Assembly: GCA_963576565.1 (NCBI GenBank)
Contig: OY755047.1
Span: forward strand, 4,310,931-4,374,930
Direction: 5' to 3'
Source: Aspidapion aeneum
Taxonomy: Eukaryota > Arthropoda > Insecta > Coleoptera > Brentidae
Length of the DNA: 64,000 nucleotides
Shown here: positions 24,367 to 35,484 of the stretch, piece by piece
Position numbering within the stretch: position 1 is the stretch's first letter
Layout of the letters: each line of letters begins with the position of its first letter
Program-made: the position numbers and the translations under genes
Notes under the pieces: model-generated
Databases searched by the model: none
What the model saw: the letters and a program-made list of their open reading frames with translations, nothing else
Told to the model about the DNA's origin: nothing

Positions 24367-24552
24367 TTCACTGTTAATCCCCACTTTTGGTATTCTTCCA
24401 TCATATACTCCATGTCTTTTTTATCATTAGCTACAATTACTTGGTCGTCAGCAAACTGTAGTGTGTATATGGTAAATCGGTCGTTAAGTTGTACTCCCAT
24501 GCCGTGTACTTTACGTTTCCAGTTTTTTAGAGCTACTGCGATATCCAATTTT
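24367..24552 (-). mobile_element. Non-LTR retrotransposon, RT family A (copy 3, RT motif part)
   Basis: The - strand reads DIAVALKNWKRKVHGMGVQL, YTLQFADDQVIVANDKKDM and EEYQKWGLTVK. FADD is the RT motif C with both catalytic aspartates. Continues across the insertion into 23118-23802. Confidence 0.8.
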
Positions 24553-25011
24553 AATTTTAGATTTTGACCCTTTGATGTAGTAGCTATGTTAGTTTCTTTT
24601 CAATTGGAACCATATCTAAAATTCGTTATAGTTGTTAATATCCTTTCCAAATTTTATTAAAACCATGTAAATAGTGTTGGAGTTATGACCATTGTTAGAA
24701 ATGATAACAGGAAAACACATGCCATCAAAAAGTAGATGCATATTTAGCTAACAAAATTGTAAATTGGCAAGGCCAATAATAGGGATATTTTGGGTCACGT
24801 ATTTTACACTCTGTTATTGTTATTGTTATTACTGAGTCTGCGCATTAGCTTCTTCTCGCTCCTTATTTGTTACTTACGGTAACGGCACCCCGTACTTACG
24901 GTGCCCGTCGTTTAATGTTACCGTTATTTTTGTATTGTTTTTTGTTATGTAGTCAAATTTTTTACTAAAATTCGGTAATTTTGTTTGTAAGAAGCCATAA
25001 ATCTAATAAAA

Positions 25012-25015
<4 letters not shown>

Positions 25016-25061
<46 letters not shown>
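25016..25061. repeat. (TA)n microsatellite
   Basis: About 23 TA units directly at the 3' side of the - strand LINE, either its tail or the preferred target. Confidence 0.9.
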
Positions 25062-25065
<4 letters not shown>

Positions 25066-25069
25066 CGGT

Positions 25070-26148
25070 TTCACAACGTTCTACGTCTTCCGATACCCAA
25101 TCTCCACTCGTTTCTGTTTGCCCGTAATTCATCATCTAGGCCTCTTATTCTTATTTCACTGCTATTCCTTCTCTCCAGCTTCTCCTTGGCCGTCCTCGTT
25201 TTCTTCGGCCAGTTGGTTTCCATTGTAGTATTTGTTTAGGTAGTCTTTTATCATTCATTCTTTGTACATGTCCGTACCACACTAGTTGTTTTGTTCTTAT
25301 ATCATCCACTAAAGTACGTTCACCCACTGTCATAATTTCTCTTATTCTTTGATTTGTAACTCTTTCTCTTTTTTATTTCCCTGCTGCGCTTCTCCAATAG
25401 TCCATCTCCGTAGCGGAAAGCATTTTTTCTGTTCTATCCTTGATTGGCCATACTTCTGAGCCATATGTAATAATAATTTACAGTGGTGTTATATATAAGC
25501 TTTTTGTTATGTTTTGATATACTTTGGTCCCAAATTATTCCATTTAATAAAGTTATTGCTTTTCTTCCTTGTACGTTTCGATCTTTTATAGCTTTGTCTA
25601 GTGTTCCGTCAGCTGTAATTTTTAGACCTAAGTATTTATACTCATCACAGGACTGAATTCGCTGCCCGGTATTTAAGATTAGATCCTGTTTCATTCCACC
25701 GATACACATATACTCTGTCTTATTGAGATTAACCTCTAGTCCCCACTTATTGTACTCTTCTATTAGTTTTCGTGTCATATATTCGAGGTCGTCATAATCC
25801 TGAGCCACTACTATCTGATCATCGGCGAAACATAAAGTATACAAGGTGGTTTCGTCCAACGGAATTCCCATGTTTTGGCATTTTCGCTTCCATACTTTAA
25901 GGACTTGTTCCAAGTATATCTTGAAGAGCGTAGGCGAGATACAGCAACCTTGGTTAAGACCTTTATTTACTTGAAAGCCTTTGGTTAGTTTTGCTTTTAT
26001 TTTAACTTTTGCCTTACTATTGCGGTATAACTCTTTGATGGCCTTAATTAGTTGTACGCTTATGTTTGTGTTTTCCAACGCTTTCCAAAGTAGATTTAGT
26101 GGTATACTATCATATGCCTTCTGCAAATCGACGTAAAAATAAATAAAC
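25070..26148 (-). mobile_element. Non-LTR retrotransposon, RT family B
   Basis: A 238-codon open frame (26150-25434) carries RT motifs: YVDLQKAYDSIP (A), GLNQGCCISPTLF (B), YTLCFADDQIVVAQD (C), then LNKTEYMCIGG. One frameshift near 25450 separates it from SEVWPIKDRTEKMLSATEM. An in-frame TAA follows, then VWYGHVQRMNDKRLPKQI and GRRKRGRPRRSW. The 5' end is truncated (no endonuclease domain), so this copy is inactive. Confidence 0.85.
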
Positions 26149-26320
26149 AAAAAGTTGAAGGTGTGTGAAACTACTAAATTAACGTTTGTTTTATGCTTAT
26201 CTTTAGTGTTTCAAAATATATCTTTTTTGCCCCGAATCTTACCGTTATTCTTAGTAACAATAACGAATAACAGCTGTCAAATTTTCCGTTATTTTAACTG
26301 ACCCAAAATGTCCCTATTAT

Positions 26321-26744
26321 CCAAAAATGTCTTTTAAACTTGGATAAAGAAAACTTTTTTCATACTACATAGGTTTTAAATCTATTTTCGGTGTATTAGG
26401 CTATACTTAATTTGCCATTTTCGGACACCCTGTAGAGCAAAATAAGAACGAAACATAAAGGCAACAGAAACAGAAGAAAACAACGCAAAATCTAGGAAGC
26501 GAACGAAGAAATAGACGTGAAGAGAGATAGGTATTATGAGGAAGAAAATTTTCATCGAATAATCTACCTTGGCCATGACTTTTAATCATAATGCCTGATC
26601 TTTTCATGCCTCATGGAACCCATCAGCAATAGTACAGTAATCCACTAATCTAAAATTATGCATTTTCAAAGTTTCGCCAGATGTAGCTTGTGGGATTTGA
26701 TGTCCCAAAATTCAATCATTGTGTGGTTTTGTCGCATCTAGATG
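26321..26744. other. A/T-rich stretch with repeat remnants
   Basis: A GGACACCCTGTAGAGC terminus-like motif lies at about 26425. No supported gene. Confidence 0.35.
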
Positions 26745-27643
26745 ACTCAACAATACCACAACCCATATATTGCGTTTGTAGACTTTGAAAAAGCTTTCGA
26801 TAGCATTGAGCAATGGGCAGTTAAAGCATCTTTAATTAATAGCCGAATAGATCACATATAAACAGACTTAATAGCCAAAATATATAGCAAAGCAACTACA
26901 TCAATCAAAATCCACGAAGGAAACAAGCCAATCCCCATAAGAAGAGGTGGCAGCCGGGGTGATACAATATCCCCTAAACTATTTAACCAGGCTCTAGAAG
27001 ATGTTTTTAAAAACTTAGATTGGGAAGAAATAGGCATTAAAGTAGGCAGATAATACTTGAACCACGTAAGATATGCTGACGATGTGGCCTTAATAACAGA
27101 TAAGAAAGAAGAACTAATAAAAATGCTGGAAGAACTGGATACAGCAGCTGAAATATAGGCTTGAGTATGAACTACACTAAAACCAAAATCATAAAAAACA
27201 CTGATGAATATATCACGATCAGAATAAACCAAGAAAAAATAGAGGAAGTAGAGAAACAAATTATTGAACTACAAAAATAAAACCAAACAGCTCAAATCAA
27301 GAGACCAGTATGATTGACCTGGGCAGTATTCAGTAAATTAAGCTACTATAGAAAAAAATTGAAGATATCCTCAGTACCTCAAAACAAAGTGTATAACCAA
27401 TGTATTCTTTCTGAACCCTTACAAAATCAAACATGGATAGGGTAACAAAAGCTCAAAGAACAATGGAAAGACAAATGTTACATTTAAAACAGAAACAGAA
27501 AAAGGAATGAATGGTTAAAAATCAAAACAAAAGTAAGAGATGCCAGAGGAGAAGTAGCAAAGTTAAAATCAGAACAGAAAGACCATCGATGTAACAAATG
27601 TGTTGTAAACTGGAGACAAAGATGGATCGAAGAAGGCTAAATA
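26745..27643 (+). mobile_element. Decayed RTE-like LINE reverse transcriptase
   Basis: The + strand reads YIAFVDFEKAFDSIEQWAV (motif A), GDTISPKLFNQALEDVF (motif B, with GVRQ degraded to GSR), LNHVRYADDVALITDKKEEL (motif C) and, at the end, NWRQRWIEEG then stop. At least six stops or frameshifts. Same lineage as 11193-11480. Confidence 0.8.
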
Positions 27644-28730
27644 GATGAATTTAATAATTTATTTTAAGAAGAAATTCTATATGTATGTAAAAAATATAAT
27701 TTTTTTCGTGAGATTTGTTAGAAAAAAATTCTATGTTTTTAAAAAATATATTTTTTTTTTCGTGAGATTAGTTAGACAACTCTAGAAAGCATTGAAAATT
27801 ACGGAAGAAATGTTAGCTTGTAGGTACTTTTATTTTCGATCATTCGTTCGTCAAAATACTTTTAACCCCTTAACCAGTTTAGTTTCTAAAATATCAATTT
27901 TCAAAGTCTCGCCAAATAGAGCTTCTGAGATTTCATTTGACACTAAAAACCATGAATGACGTTTTTCGAAATCTCAAATCAGTGTGTGTATAATATTTAC
28001 AGAAGTCGCTTATTGAGCAGTCGTCTGTACAAAACTTAATTAACCTTTTTGAGACCTTTTGTTAGATTGTTGGTAAAATGTTGGATAGCTATTTCTTCCT
28101 ATATATTTATTATTAGTTATTATTCTTTGGGAAATTTGAAAAAAAACTAAGCTCGCTTTAAATGAGAAATTGCTGGCCTTGTTAATTTAGCATCAGTTAA
28201 CAATGTTGTAAAAGAGTAAATTTTTTAGAAAATAAGTTTTCAAAAACTTTTTTTTGGATGCTTTTTTTGAAAAATCTTTTTTGAAAAAACCAAAATACTT
28301 TGCAAATGATATTTTTTTGAAAATCAATTTTCTGGAAAACTTTTTGTTAAAACTAATTTTGGAAAAATTTTTCTTAAACACATTTTTTTAGAAAAACAAA
28401 GTTTTAGAGATTTTTTTTTCGAACATAATTTTTCGGAATGAAATTTTTTTCAAAAAAATTTTTTTCTAATTATTTTTTTTTCAATTATTTCTTTATTTTC
28501 CTGTTCTCATTGTATTCTCTGATCCAACTTTTGTCAATTAATCTTACACGTATCGTATAACCTGTCCAGACATCCCCTGACATTTTTCTTCAAAAAAAAA
28601 AGAAAAAAAAAGTGTAAACCTAACTTAAAAAAAAAAACATTTTTGAGAAAATTTTCGTTTAAAAAAATTTCCGTCCGAAATCTTGTATTTAAAAATGTTG
28701 CTTTCGAAAAAATTAGTCTCGAAAAAAGAC
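27644..28730. other. A/T-rich low-complexity stretch
   Basis: Irregular runs such as TTTTTTGAAAAA and AAAAATTTTT between 28190 and 28740, without a clear period. No gene. Confidence 0.5.
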
Positions 28731-28966
28731 GATTCAGAAAAAAAATGCGTTATTATACAGGGTGTCTCAAAAAAAAAGATATGACATAAACGTACATTTT
28801 TTCAAATGGAACACCCTATATATTATTACATATTTGGATACCCCAAGTCATTTGAAGTATTTCTTGTCAAGCAATATACAGGGTGTTCCATTTGAAAAAA
28901 TTTAAGTTTATGTCATATCTTTTTTTTTGAGACACCCTGTATAATAACGCATTTTTTTTCTGAATC
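28731..28966. mobile_element. Palindromic MITE with TACAGGGTGTCTC ends
   Basis: TATACAGGGTGTCTCAAAA at the left and its inverse at the right, with arms of about 75 bp. A second, inward pair is present (GGAACACCCTATA / TATACAGGGTGTTCC). The flanks GATTCAGAAAAAAAATGCG are mirrored too, so the symmetry extends beyond the termini. Confidence 0.7.
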
Positions 28967-29299
28967 CCCTTTTTAAATAAAAATTGATTTGTCCGAGCTT
29001 TTTTCTAAAAAAGTTACGATTTTCTCAGAAATTCGATATTTCCAGACTTACGGACACACTGTTTCCAGACTTTACGGACACCCTGTATAATATAATAAAA
29101 TAAATGGATCCATGACGGATCTGATACCTTCCTAGCTCGCCTATTAGCGCAAAAAGGATTCTTTGTGCTATTAGCACAGTTCAAGTGAAGCCATGATAAT
29201 ATATCAGCCTTGAAAAGAATTTTTTTTAAAATATCTCAGTTCCTACGAAGTTTTTAGTTATAACACAAATTATTGGGCAAAATATAGTCTACTATACAG

Positions 29300-30060
29300 G
29301 GTGTTCCAGATAGAAGCGTGGTGAGCAGCCGCGAAGTTACTTCAAGAGCCTTTCTGCCCTACATCCCTAGAGTGACGGATAGGATCAGACGTATTCTGGG
29401 AAAACACAACATAAAAACGATCTTCAAGCCATCTAAGAAGATCGAGAACCACCTCAGATCTGCGAAGGATATAAGGAACCCACCAAGTTCTTCGGGGGAT
29501 ACCGCACCGCATTCCCTGTACCTGTGGAAGTGTCTAACAACCAAACGGTCCGTAAACACAAGAATCAAAGAACACAAAGCCAACTGTCGACTCGGACATA
29601 CGGAAAAATCCGCAGTTGCAGACCACACACTAAACAATGAAGACAACCGAATAAAATTCGAAGACACACAAGTTCTCTGCGCCTCCTCTTCATACTATCC
29701 AAGACTCTATAGAGAAGCAATCGAAATTCATAAACACCAGCAGAACTTCAACAGATCTGAAGAAACTCTTAAAATTAACAGAAAATGGGTACCGATTCTT
29801 AAAAACACTAAACGGCTCGCTTATAGCAACAAAACTGAATCTGGGGAAAGTGACCAATCACCGACCAGCTCTGATATACGCCCCGCCCACCATAGCGTAT
29901 ATAACCTACGCCCGCGACAGACTAACCACCAGTCTTCGAGAAGCCGACAAACAGTCAACATCTCCTTAAGATGCCATCCACTCGAGATGGCGAAACGTCG
30001 AGAATGAATTTCCAACAACGACGGCCGAACAGCCCGAAAGCACACCCACCATTGGACGAT
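29300..30060 (+). mobile_element. Penelope-like element remnant (RT end and GIY-YIG endonuclease)
   Basis: The open frame 29318-30007 reads AFLPYIPRVTDRIRRIL and TIFKPSKKIENHLRSAKD, then TTKRSVNTRIKEHK, KSAVADH, YYPRLYREAIEIHKHQQNFN and LKINRKWVPILK. These are the RT-to-endonuclease linker and the second half of a Penelope GIY-YIG domain. Near 29493-29545 two compensating shifts replace the expected cysteine-rich IPCTCG segment and the GVY/YIG residues, which survive only in another frame. The endonuclease is therefore dead. 5'-truncated next to a CAGGGTGT motif. Confidence 0.8.
29965..30003 (+). ncRNA. Hammerhead-ribozyme-like motif at the Penelope 3' end
   Basis: CTTAAGAT, a perfect 6-bp stem GCCATC/GATGGC with a 7-nt loop, then GAAACGTC. 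This follows the hammerhead order CUGANGA - stem II - GAAA - GUC, with one core substitution (CTTA for CTGA). Penelope-like elements are known to carry hammerhead motifs. Activity is doubtful here. Confidence 0.35.
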
Positions 30061-30092
30061 GGCCGCGAAAGCCTTTCACAATTGGTAAGAGA

Positions 30093-30582
30093 TATAGTTT
30101 TTGCAAAGTCACTTGAATAACTCCTAATAATAATAATATATAATTTCATGAAATTTTGCTTCATTCTGCCCTTCAAAAGTTATCCGAATTCATACCTGGT
30201 ATAATTTCAACCCTACCGACAAAGAAGAGAAGCGGCTCTTTGCGGTCCGACCACAAAGTATTTGTTTTCCGACCGACCGAGCCCAGGTGGATGGACGGCA
30301 CCTGATTGGCACATTTTTTTGAGATGCGCTTTTAATTGCTTTCGGGTGTGCGTTTCGGGACCCCTTTAGTCGGCAGTATGCAGAGTTAGAAAATAAATCA
30401 GTGTCGTTCCTCTAGGTGTAGGAATAGAAAGTTTTATTATGTATTTTTATTTCTTTATTTTACGCCATAATTAAATGAAATAATTTTCATGTTTATATCT
30501 ACCGCCGCCCATGGCACTTTCTATAAAGGATATGCCGATGGTCGGCTTTTATCTTTGTTCAACTGACTTTGCAAAAACTATA
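30093..30582. mobile_element. MITE with 24-bp inverted ends
   Basis: TATAGTTTTTGCAAAGTCAC at the left and its near-exact inverse GACTTTGCAAAAACTATA at the right. The ends may include a TA target. 490 bp, no coding capacity. Confidence 0.55.
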
Positions 30583-31116
30583 CGAGTTTGTTTAAATGAG
30601 AAAAAAGTTGTGCTATTCTAAGCCCAATCAGGTGCTGTATTTGAAAATTGAAATATCGCCGCCATCTTGCAAACAAATTTTATGAAATTTGGTGGTTTTG
30701 TATATTTTACTCAATAATTCGTGTTATAACCAAAAACTTCGTGGGAGCTTTAGTTTATGAAATATTTTATATAACCTTTGTTTAGCAACGAGAAACGAGA
30801 CCAGAAAATTTCTCCTAGTTGTCAATGTCAATAGAGTATCTTGTCAGTATATTTCTGATTTTTTTTTGTATTTATTATAAATCTAAAACAATAATTATAA
30901 TGAGGTGTACTAACTAAGTGAGGTAAGAGAAAATAATTTCTCGAAGTAGTAAATCTAATTGACATCTCAAGAAAAGTTTAAAATACGCGCGTTCTCATAC
31001 TCGCAGACCACCAGGATTGCTTTATCATGATTTTATTTACCGCGGACATAGCTTAGAATACCTAGGTATCGCGTATCACGTCACTTTCAAACAAATACAT
31101 TATAGCATAAATACAT
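30583..31116. other. Intergenic stretch with one dispersed repeat
   Basis: Positions about 30640-30780 are an inverse relative of the TTATAACACGAATTATT repeat at 20.1 kb. Nothing else recognised. Confidence 0.4.
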
Positions 31117-32188
31117 CGCACACCCGCTGAAAAAGAGTCACAACTCAAAAATCGACCTTATTGAGATACACTGCCGCCATCATCGAAATAACTTGTACTT
31201 TCTTCCATAAAAGCGTCACATTTATGTTTCGACAATTCACCGCGAAATGGCGATGTGACTCTTTTATTTTGTCCAGTTTAGCTGAGGATGCGTTCCTTTA
31301 CAGTGTCACTTTTGACTTTATAACAGCGTGAACGTGGAGTTTCATCCTGAAAATAATCACATTTCGAGTTTTGAAGGTTTTCGTGTGAACTATTGGTTAA
31401 ATCTGACCCATATAACAAGTAAAATACTGTTCTTTTTTGTGTTGTGACTGTTTTTTCGAATTGTTCAGTGTACTTAGAATTAAGGAGAATAAGGAAGAAA
31501 ATCTTTTGAATTTATTAGAGAATAATCACATTCCCAGTTGTTATTCAGCATTTTATAACTCGTTGTAAAAATAAATACACAGTTTCTTCTTTATTTGTTT
31601 TTTTTTTGTATTATTTACCATCCTGCGTGACATCCTGATTTACAACGTCATGATGCCTTATTCTAAAAAAGTGTCACAATATCGGGTTTTTGTCTTTTTT
31701 AAAACTAAAAACGACAAAAATCATTTTTTCTGTGAAACGTACTGCACCAATTACATTGAGTTAATAGAGTCAGAGTCAGAGTCAGAGTCAGAAAAAGCTT
31801 TATTGTCAAAGAAAAAAAAATCTTATTGACAAAGCATCAATCTTATAACTAAAACATATTTTGTCTAAAATTATAATTAACTAAAACTAATAAAAATAAG
31901 TTCACATTTTTAAAATACTAGGTAATTTCTAGCAAAAAATAAGTAGGAAATGGGTAGGACCTGCAATTATAAAAAAAAAACAAGCAAAGCAAAACAGATA
32001 GGTAAAATAAGAAAGTGCAGAAACATATTTAAAGAAAAACAAAGGTTCCTGTTGATATAAAATAACATGTTAACTCATAATTTGTCATGTAAGTGAAAAA
32101 CGAATCTCTCTAATGAACTAAATTCTTTAACAGCGATTTTCTCAAAACAATGTTTTTTGAGTTGTGACTATTTTTTAGCGGGGATGCG
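31117..32188. mobile_element. Inverted-repeat element with ACAT duplication
   Basis: CGCACACCCGCTGAAAAAGA at the left is mirrored by TTTTTTAGCGGGGATGCG at the right. Inverted identity continues through GTCACAACTCAAAAA to about 36 bp. It is flanked by ACAT (31113-31116 and 32189-32192). The interior contains a non-LTR 3' end at 31767. Superfamily unassigned. Confidence 0.6.
31767..32120 (-). mobile_element. Probable non-LTR element 3' end with (TGACTC)n tail
   Basis: On the - strand an A/T-rich 3' region ends CAATAAAGCTTTTTC followed by about four TGACTC units. An AATAAA signal with a hexamer tail suggests a truncated LINE or SINE. No frame identified. Confidence 0.4.
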
Positions 32189-32462
32189 ACATGTTCAAAG
32201 AATCGAAAAGTGAAGCGGTCATAGCTGGTTTGGAAACAATGGCAAATTTAAATTCGCGGATGCGAATTTTCAAGTACGCATGCGTGTCTTTTGTCATGTA
32301 GACACACAGCTGCTATGTGGCTGGAGGCCATATTGACATTTTGAGGTGTTTCGCGTTTGTCGTGTAAAATTATGTTTTTTTTCTGTTAAAAATGGGAAAT
32401 AATTCATTAAAAACATGTGCGGTTTGTTACGTGTATTTTGTTTATAATTTGTTAATAAAGTT

Positions 32463-33202
32463 AAGCGCTAAACGCACCCAAGATTGCTGACGGCTTGGTG
32501 GAAGAATGCGCAGAGGCGCTGGAGACCCTAAGCGATGGCAAACGGGTGACGCTGGTTTGGGTTCCGGGACATACGGGGGTATCAGGCAACGAGAAGGCGG
32601 ACGAACTCGCACGACTCGGGGCAGGAACCGCCTATGTAGGACCGGAGCCACTTTTAGGCGTGACAAAAAGACAAGTGCAAAGCGGACTCAACAAATGGGC
32701 CCAGGACGCGCTATTAAACTCCTGGGAAACAGGAACGGGTTGCAGACAGACCAGAGAATTCGTAGACCGTAAAAAAGCGACCAGAATTAGATGGATGCTG
32801 GGACGGCCACGAAAAGACCTCGGACTGCTGATAGGTACTCTACCCGGACATAACCGGTTGAGGAGGCACATGACACGTATAGGAGTCGAGAATGACCCTA
32901 CCTGCCAGCCTGTGGACAGGAAGAAGAGACATCAAGACACCTCGTGGCAGAATGCGAGGCCTACGCAAGGATGAGACAACAGGCACTCGGAGCGCCAACT
33001 CTGAGCGAGGTAGAACTGCACATGCTTAAATGGGCAGACTTACTGGACTTTGTAAAGAGAACAGGAAGGCCCAATGAGTTACCCGACCATCAAAGGGAAG
33101 TGCAGAGAGTAGGTTAAGGGACAGACTTGGGGCATGGCAAAAAGGGCCTACTCTGGCCTACTTGTCAGACCTGCGGGTCAACCCCCCACTACTACTACTA
33201 CT
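32463..33202 (+). mobile_element. RNase H-bearing LINE (R1/I-like), copy 1
   Basis: 5'-truncated within the RNase H domain. The frame from 32495 reads VTLVWVPGHTGVSGNEKADELAR (last catalytic Asp of RNase H), NKWAQDALLNSWETGTGCRQ and LLIGTLPGHNRLRRHMTRIG. A one-base deletion near 32910 breaks the CPACGQEEETSRHLVAEC zinc-knuckle-like tail, so the frame ends early. Ends in (ACT)n. Copy 2 at 40414-41589 keeps that tail. Confidence 0.8.
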
Positions 33203-33406
33203 AAGAGTGGTTTAAAGATGCCATTAAACAGTCTTCATGGTATCCACAGTAGTTTTAGAAAAATTAACAATTAGTTTTAGAAAAACTACAATTTTAAAAC
33301 ACAATTTGATAAATTTTCATCCAATCAATTAGTTTTTAGAAAAAAATAATAGACATAACCCTAAATATTTGACAACTGTCAATTAATGTAGTGACGTAAA
33401 GCAGTA
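33203..33406. other. Short intergenic stretch
   Basis: Nothing recognised apart from A/T-rich sequence. Confidence 0.4.
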
Positions 33407-33530
33407 AAGCGGACCTCACACGATCAGTATTACTGACAGTATTTTTATGTATGTCTTTGTTTATAACGCTTGACAAACAAAGACATATATAAAAATACTG
33501 TCAGTAATACTGATCGTGTGAGGGCCGCTT
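33407..33530. mobile_element. 124-bp hairpin MITE, ~56-bp arms
   Basis: AAGCGGACCTCACACGATCA pairs with TGATCGTGTGAGGGCCGCTT. The inner AGTATTACTGACAGTATTTT is mirrored almost perfectly, leaving a loop of about 12 nt. Transcribed from either strand it would form a near-perfect hairpin. Confidence 0.75.
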
Positions 33531-33737
33531 AAGTTCTAAACCACCAAAACTGACGCATGCGCAGTAACCGAAATCATGTTTACCCCAAAAAAAGGAACAT
33601 TAAGAATTAAATAGGGGTCCTGGCTTCAAGCATCGAGTGTGAGAATGCATGGGTATGCCGCATATTTATGCTCTAACGTTTTGCTTTCAAATAATAAATT
33701 ATTGTCGGGTCCTGAAGTGTCGAGGTTATAATTAATA

Positions 33738-34055
33738 TAACTATTTTCTAGCTAAATACCAAAAAAAAAATTATGACCTGATCTGTAACACAGGGGCAAT
33801 CTCTGTAACACCGAAAAAAAGTGTTACCGAACGGGACAATTCGTGTTACAGATGGGACAATTTTATAACATTCAAGCATTTTCCGGTCAAGCCATATTTA
33901 TGACGCAACTTTTTTAAAAGTTTTATTTAAGATTGAAACGATTTTGTTTGGGAAAATTTTGATTTTATTACTTTCATCAAGTTATACGTAAGATAATCCA
34001 CGTTACAGAAAAAAATCTAATCTATACATTTTTATTTTTCAAACACAAAATGAAT
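33738..34055. repeat. Dispersed repeat (GTTACCGAACGGGACAA), copy 2
   Basis: Same order of blocks as 11940-12258, including GTGTTACAGATGGGACAATT and CAAGTTATACGTAAGATAAT. Confidence 0.5.
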
Positions 34056-34088
34056 CACTGTCAATAATTTAAAAACTCTCCGACATTA

Positions 34089-34262
34089 TTCGTCCGGTCC
34101 TCTATAACCAAAAAAAAATTGTCCGCATCTGGTTATTAGAGTGTCCGGTTATAGGAGTGAATTTTACATATAAAGAAATAGGGAGAAGCTTGGTTCCAAC
34201 AAAGTTGTCCGCCTAACGGGAGTGTCCGCCTAATAGAGGTGTCCGAAAGGAGAGGTTTCACT
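34089..34262. mobile_element. Right end of a Tigger/pogo-type element
   Basis: Shares GGTTATAGGAGTGAATTTTA, AAGCTTGGTTCCAACAAA, TTGTCCGCCTAACGGG and the terminus GAGAGGTTTCACTG before TA with the right end of 1044-2754. The left part is absent. Confidence 0.65.
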
Positions 34263-34264
34263 GT

Positions 34265-34654
34265 ATTGCATCAACAGCATAATGTTTTAAACCAATAACG
34301 TCAATTTTTTTTTATTTATTAGTATCCCATTTTAAATACACTTCCCCTACATTTTAAGTGTAAGAGGTACGTGAATTGTGTAGTGTCCCCAGCGGTATTT
34401 TCCCACATTTATTCATTTATTTATTAATAAATCGGTGTGATTTGAACCGCTCTAACTGTACTCACTTTATATCTACAACTTCAGCGATTTTCCTTTTTTG
34501 GAAAAAATGGGCCAACTAGAAACAGGTGCATGAATAGCAAGTAAAATATACCAGGTGTTCTTCTTCTTCAGATCGGTAACGAAATGTTTACATGGACATC
34601 TTCAGAGAAACTTTTAAGAAAAACCCCTCTCTGCGTTTGTACGTAGAATTTAGC
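34265..34654. other. Intergenic stretch
   Basis: No gene or repeat structure recognised. Confidence 0.4.
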
Positions 34655-35207
34655 CGTGGCGGCTTGTGAAGTAGTGCCACTGAGCCATGGCACTACAGTA
34701 TTTTTCTGCAAAAACAGGTTTTTTTTAATTTTTAAAACATCTTTATTGGTTTTTATTTTATATTATATCATGTTATATGAAATCCGGTAGCCCTGTGCAA
34801 TGCAGTGGATCACACTCCGACTCGATGCGACGGCGACACGATGACTGAAACCCAAAGCAGCGTTGAACACGCTGCCACTTTTCTCTTGGCTCCTTCGAAT
34901 AGAGATTTTATTTAAATAGGAAAAATGAAACAAATTTTGTGCCTGGCTCGGGTCATCAGTTAGTCGTATTACTCGCATTGTTTTTGTGCGTGGAGCATTA
35001 TTTCAGCAGAATTTTTTGATAAATTTTTGAATCATTTCATGGCGCAATTCGACTGGGCAAGTTTTTTTGAAAAAAAAAACAGAATTAGTATTAGTTGGTA
35101 TGTATTTTAATAACTTGTGTGTAAACATTTGGGCGCAACACCCCGAATTTTTTTTTACTGACTTAAAATTCTGGCATTACCATGATGTATTTACACGAGC
35201 CGCCGTT
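34655..35207. mobile_element. hAT-like MITE, GGCGGCTTGTG ends
   Basis: GTGGCGGCTTGTGAAGTA at the left is mirrored by TTTACACGAGCCGCC at the right. This GTGGCGGCTNGTG terminus is common in hAT-type repeats. The 72-codon - strand frame inside has no recognisable domain. Confidence 0.45.
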
Positions 35208-35484
35208 TAGTAACACCCAGTATAAAAAACATCATTAGGAAGCAGAGCCCTTACTGGGGAAAAACTCAGTTAACGTGTGTTTGGTTTTTCCTAAAAAACC
35301 AAATATTTCGAACCGAACCAAACCGCACTAAAAGTAGTGTGGAAATTTGATTTTTCTCACGCTCGTAGTAAATAATGTATTTCCTAACAAGTGCGGAACA
35401 AGTGTCACTTTTCCGCACGCGATTGCAGTGGAAAAGCAGTACTTTTTTAGATGGGCCTTATGTATCACAGGTACCTTTTATTAT

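Larger units (their letters stand above)
24777..26320. mobile_element. Inverted-repeat element split by a LINE
   Basis: ATAATAGGGATATTTTGGGTC at one end is matched by GACCCAAAATGTCCCTATTAT at the other. TTATTGTTATTGTTATTAC is mirrored by GTAACAATAACGAATAAC. A LINE (25070-26148) with a (TA)n tail occupies the interior. Confidence 0.5.

Noticed and set aside
32632..32871. - strand frames opposite the RNase H LINE copies
   Set aside because: Antisense shadows of the LINE coding strand.
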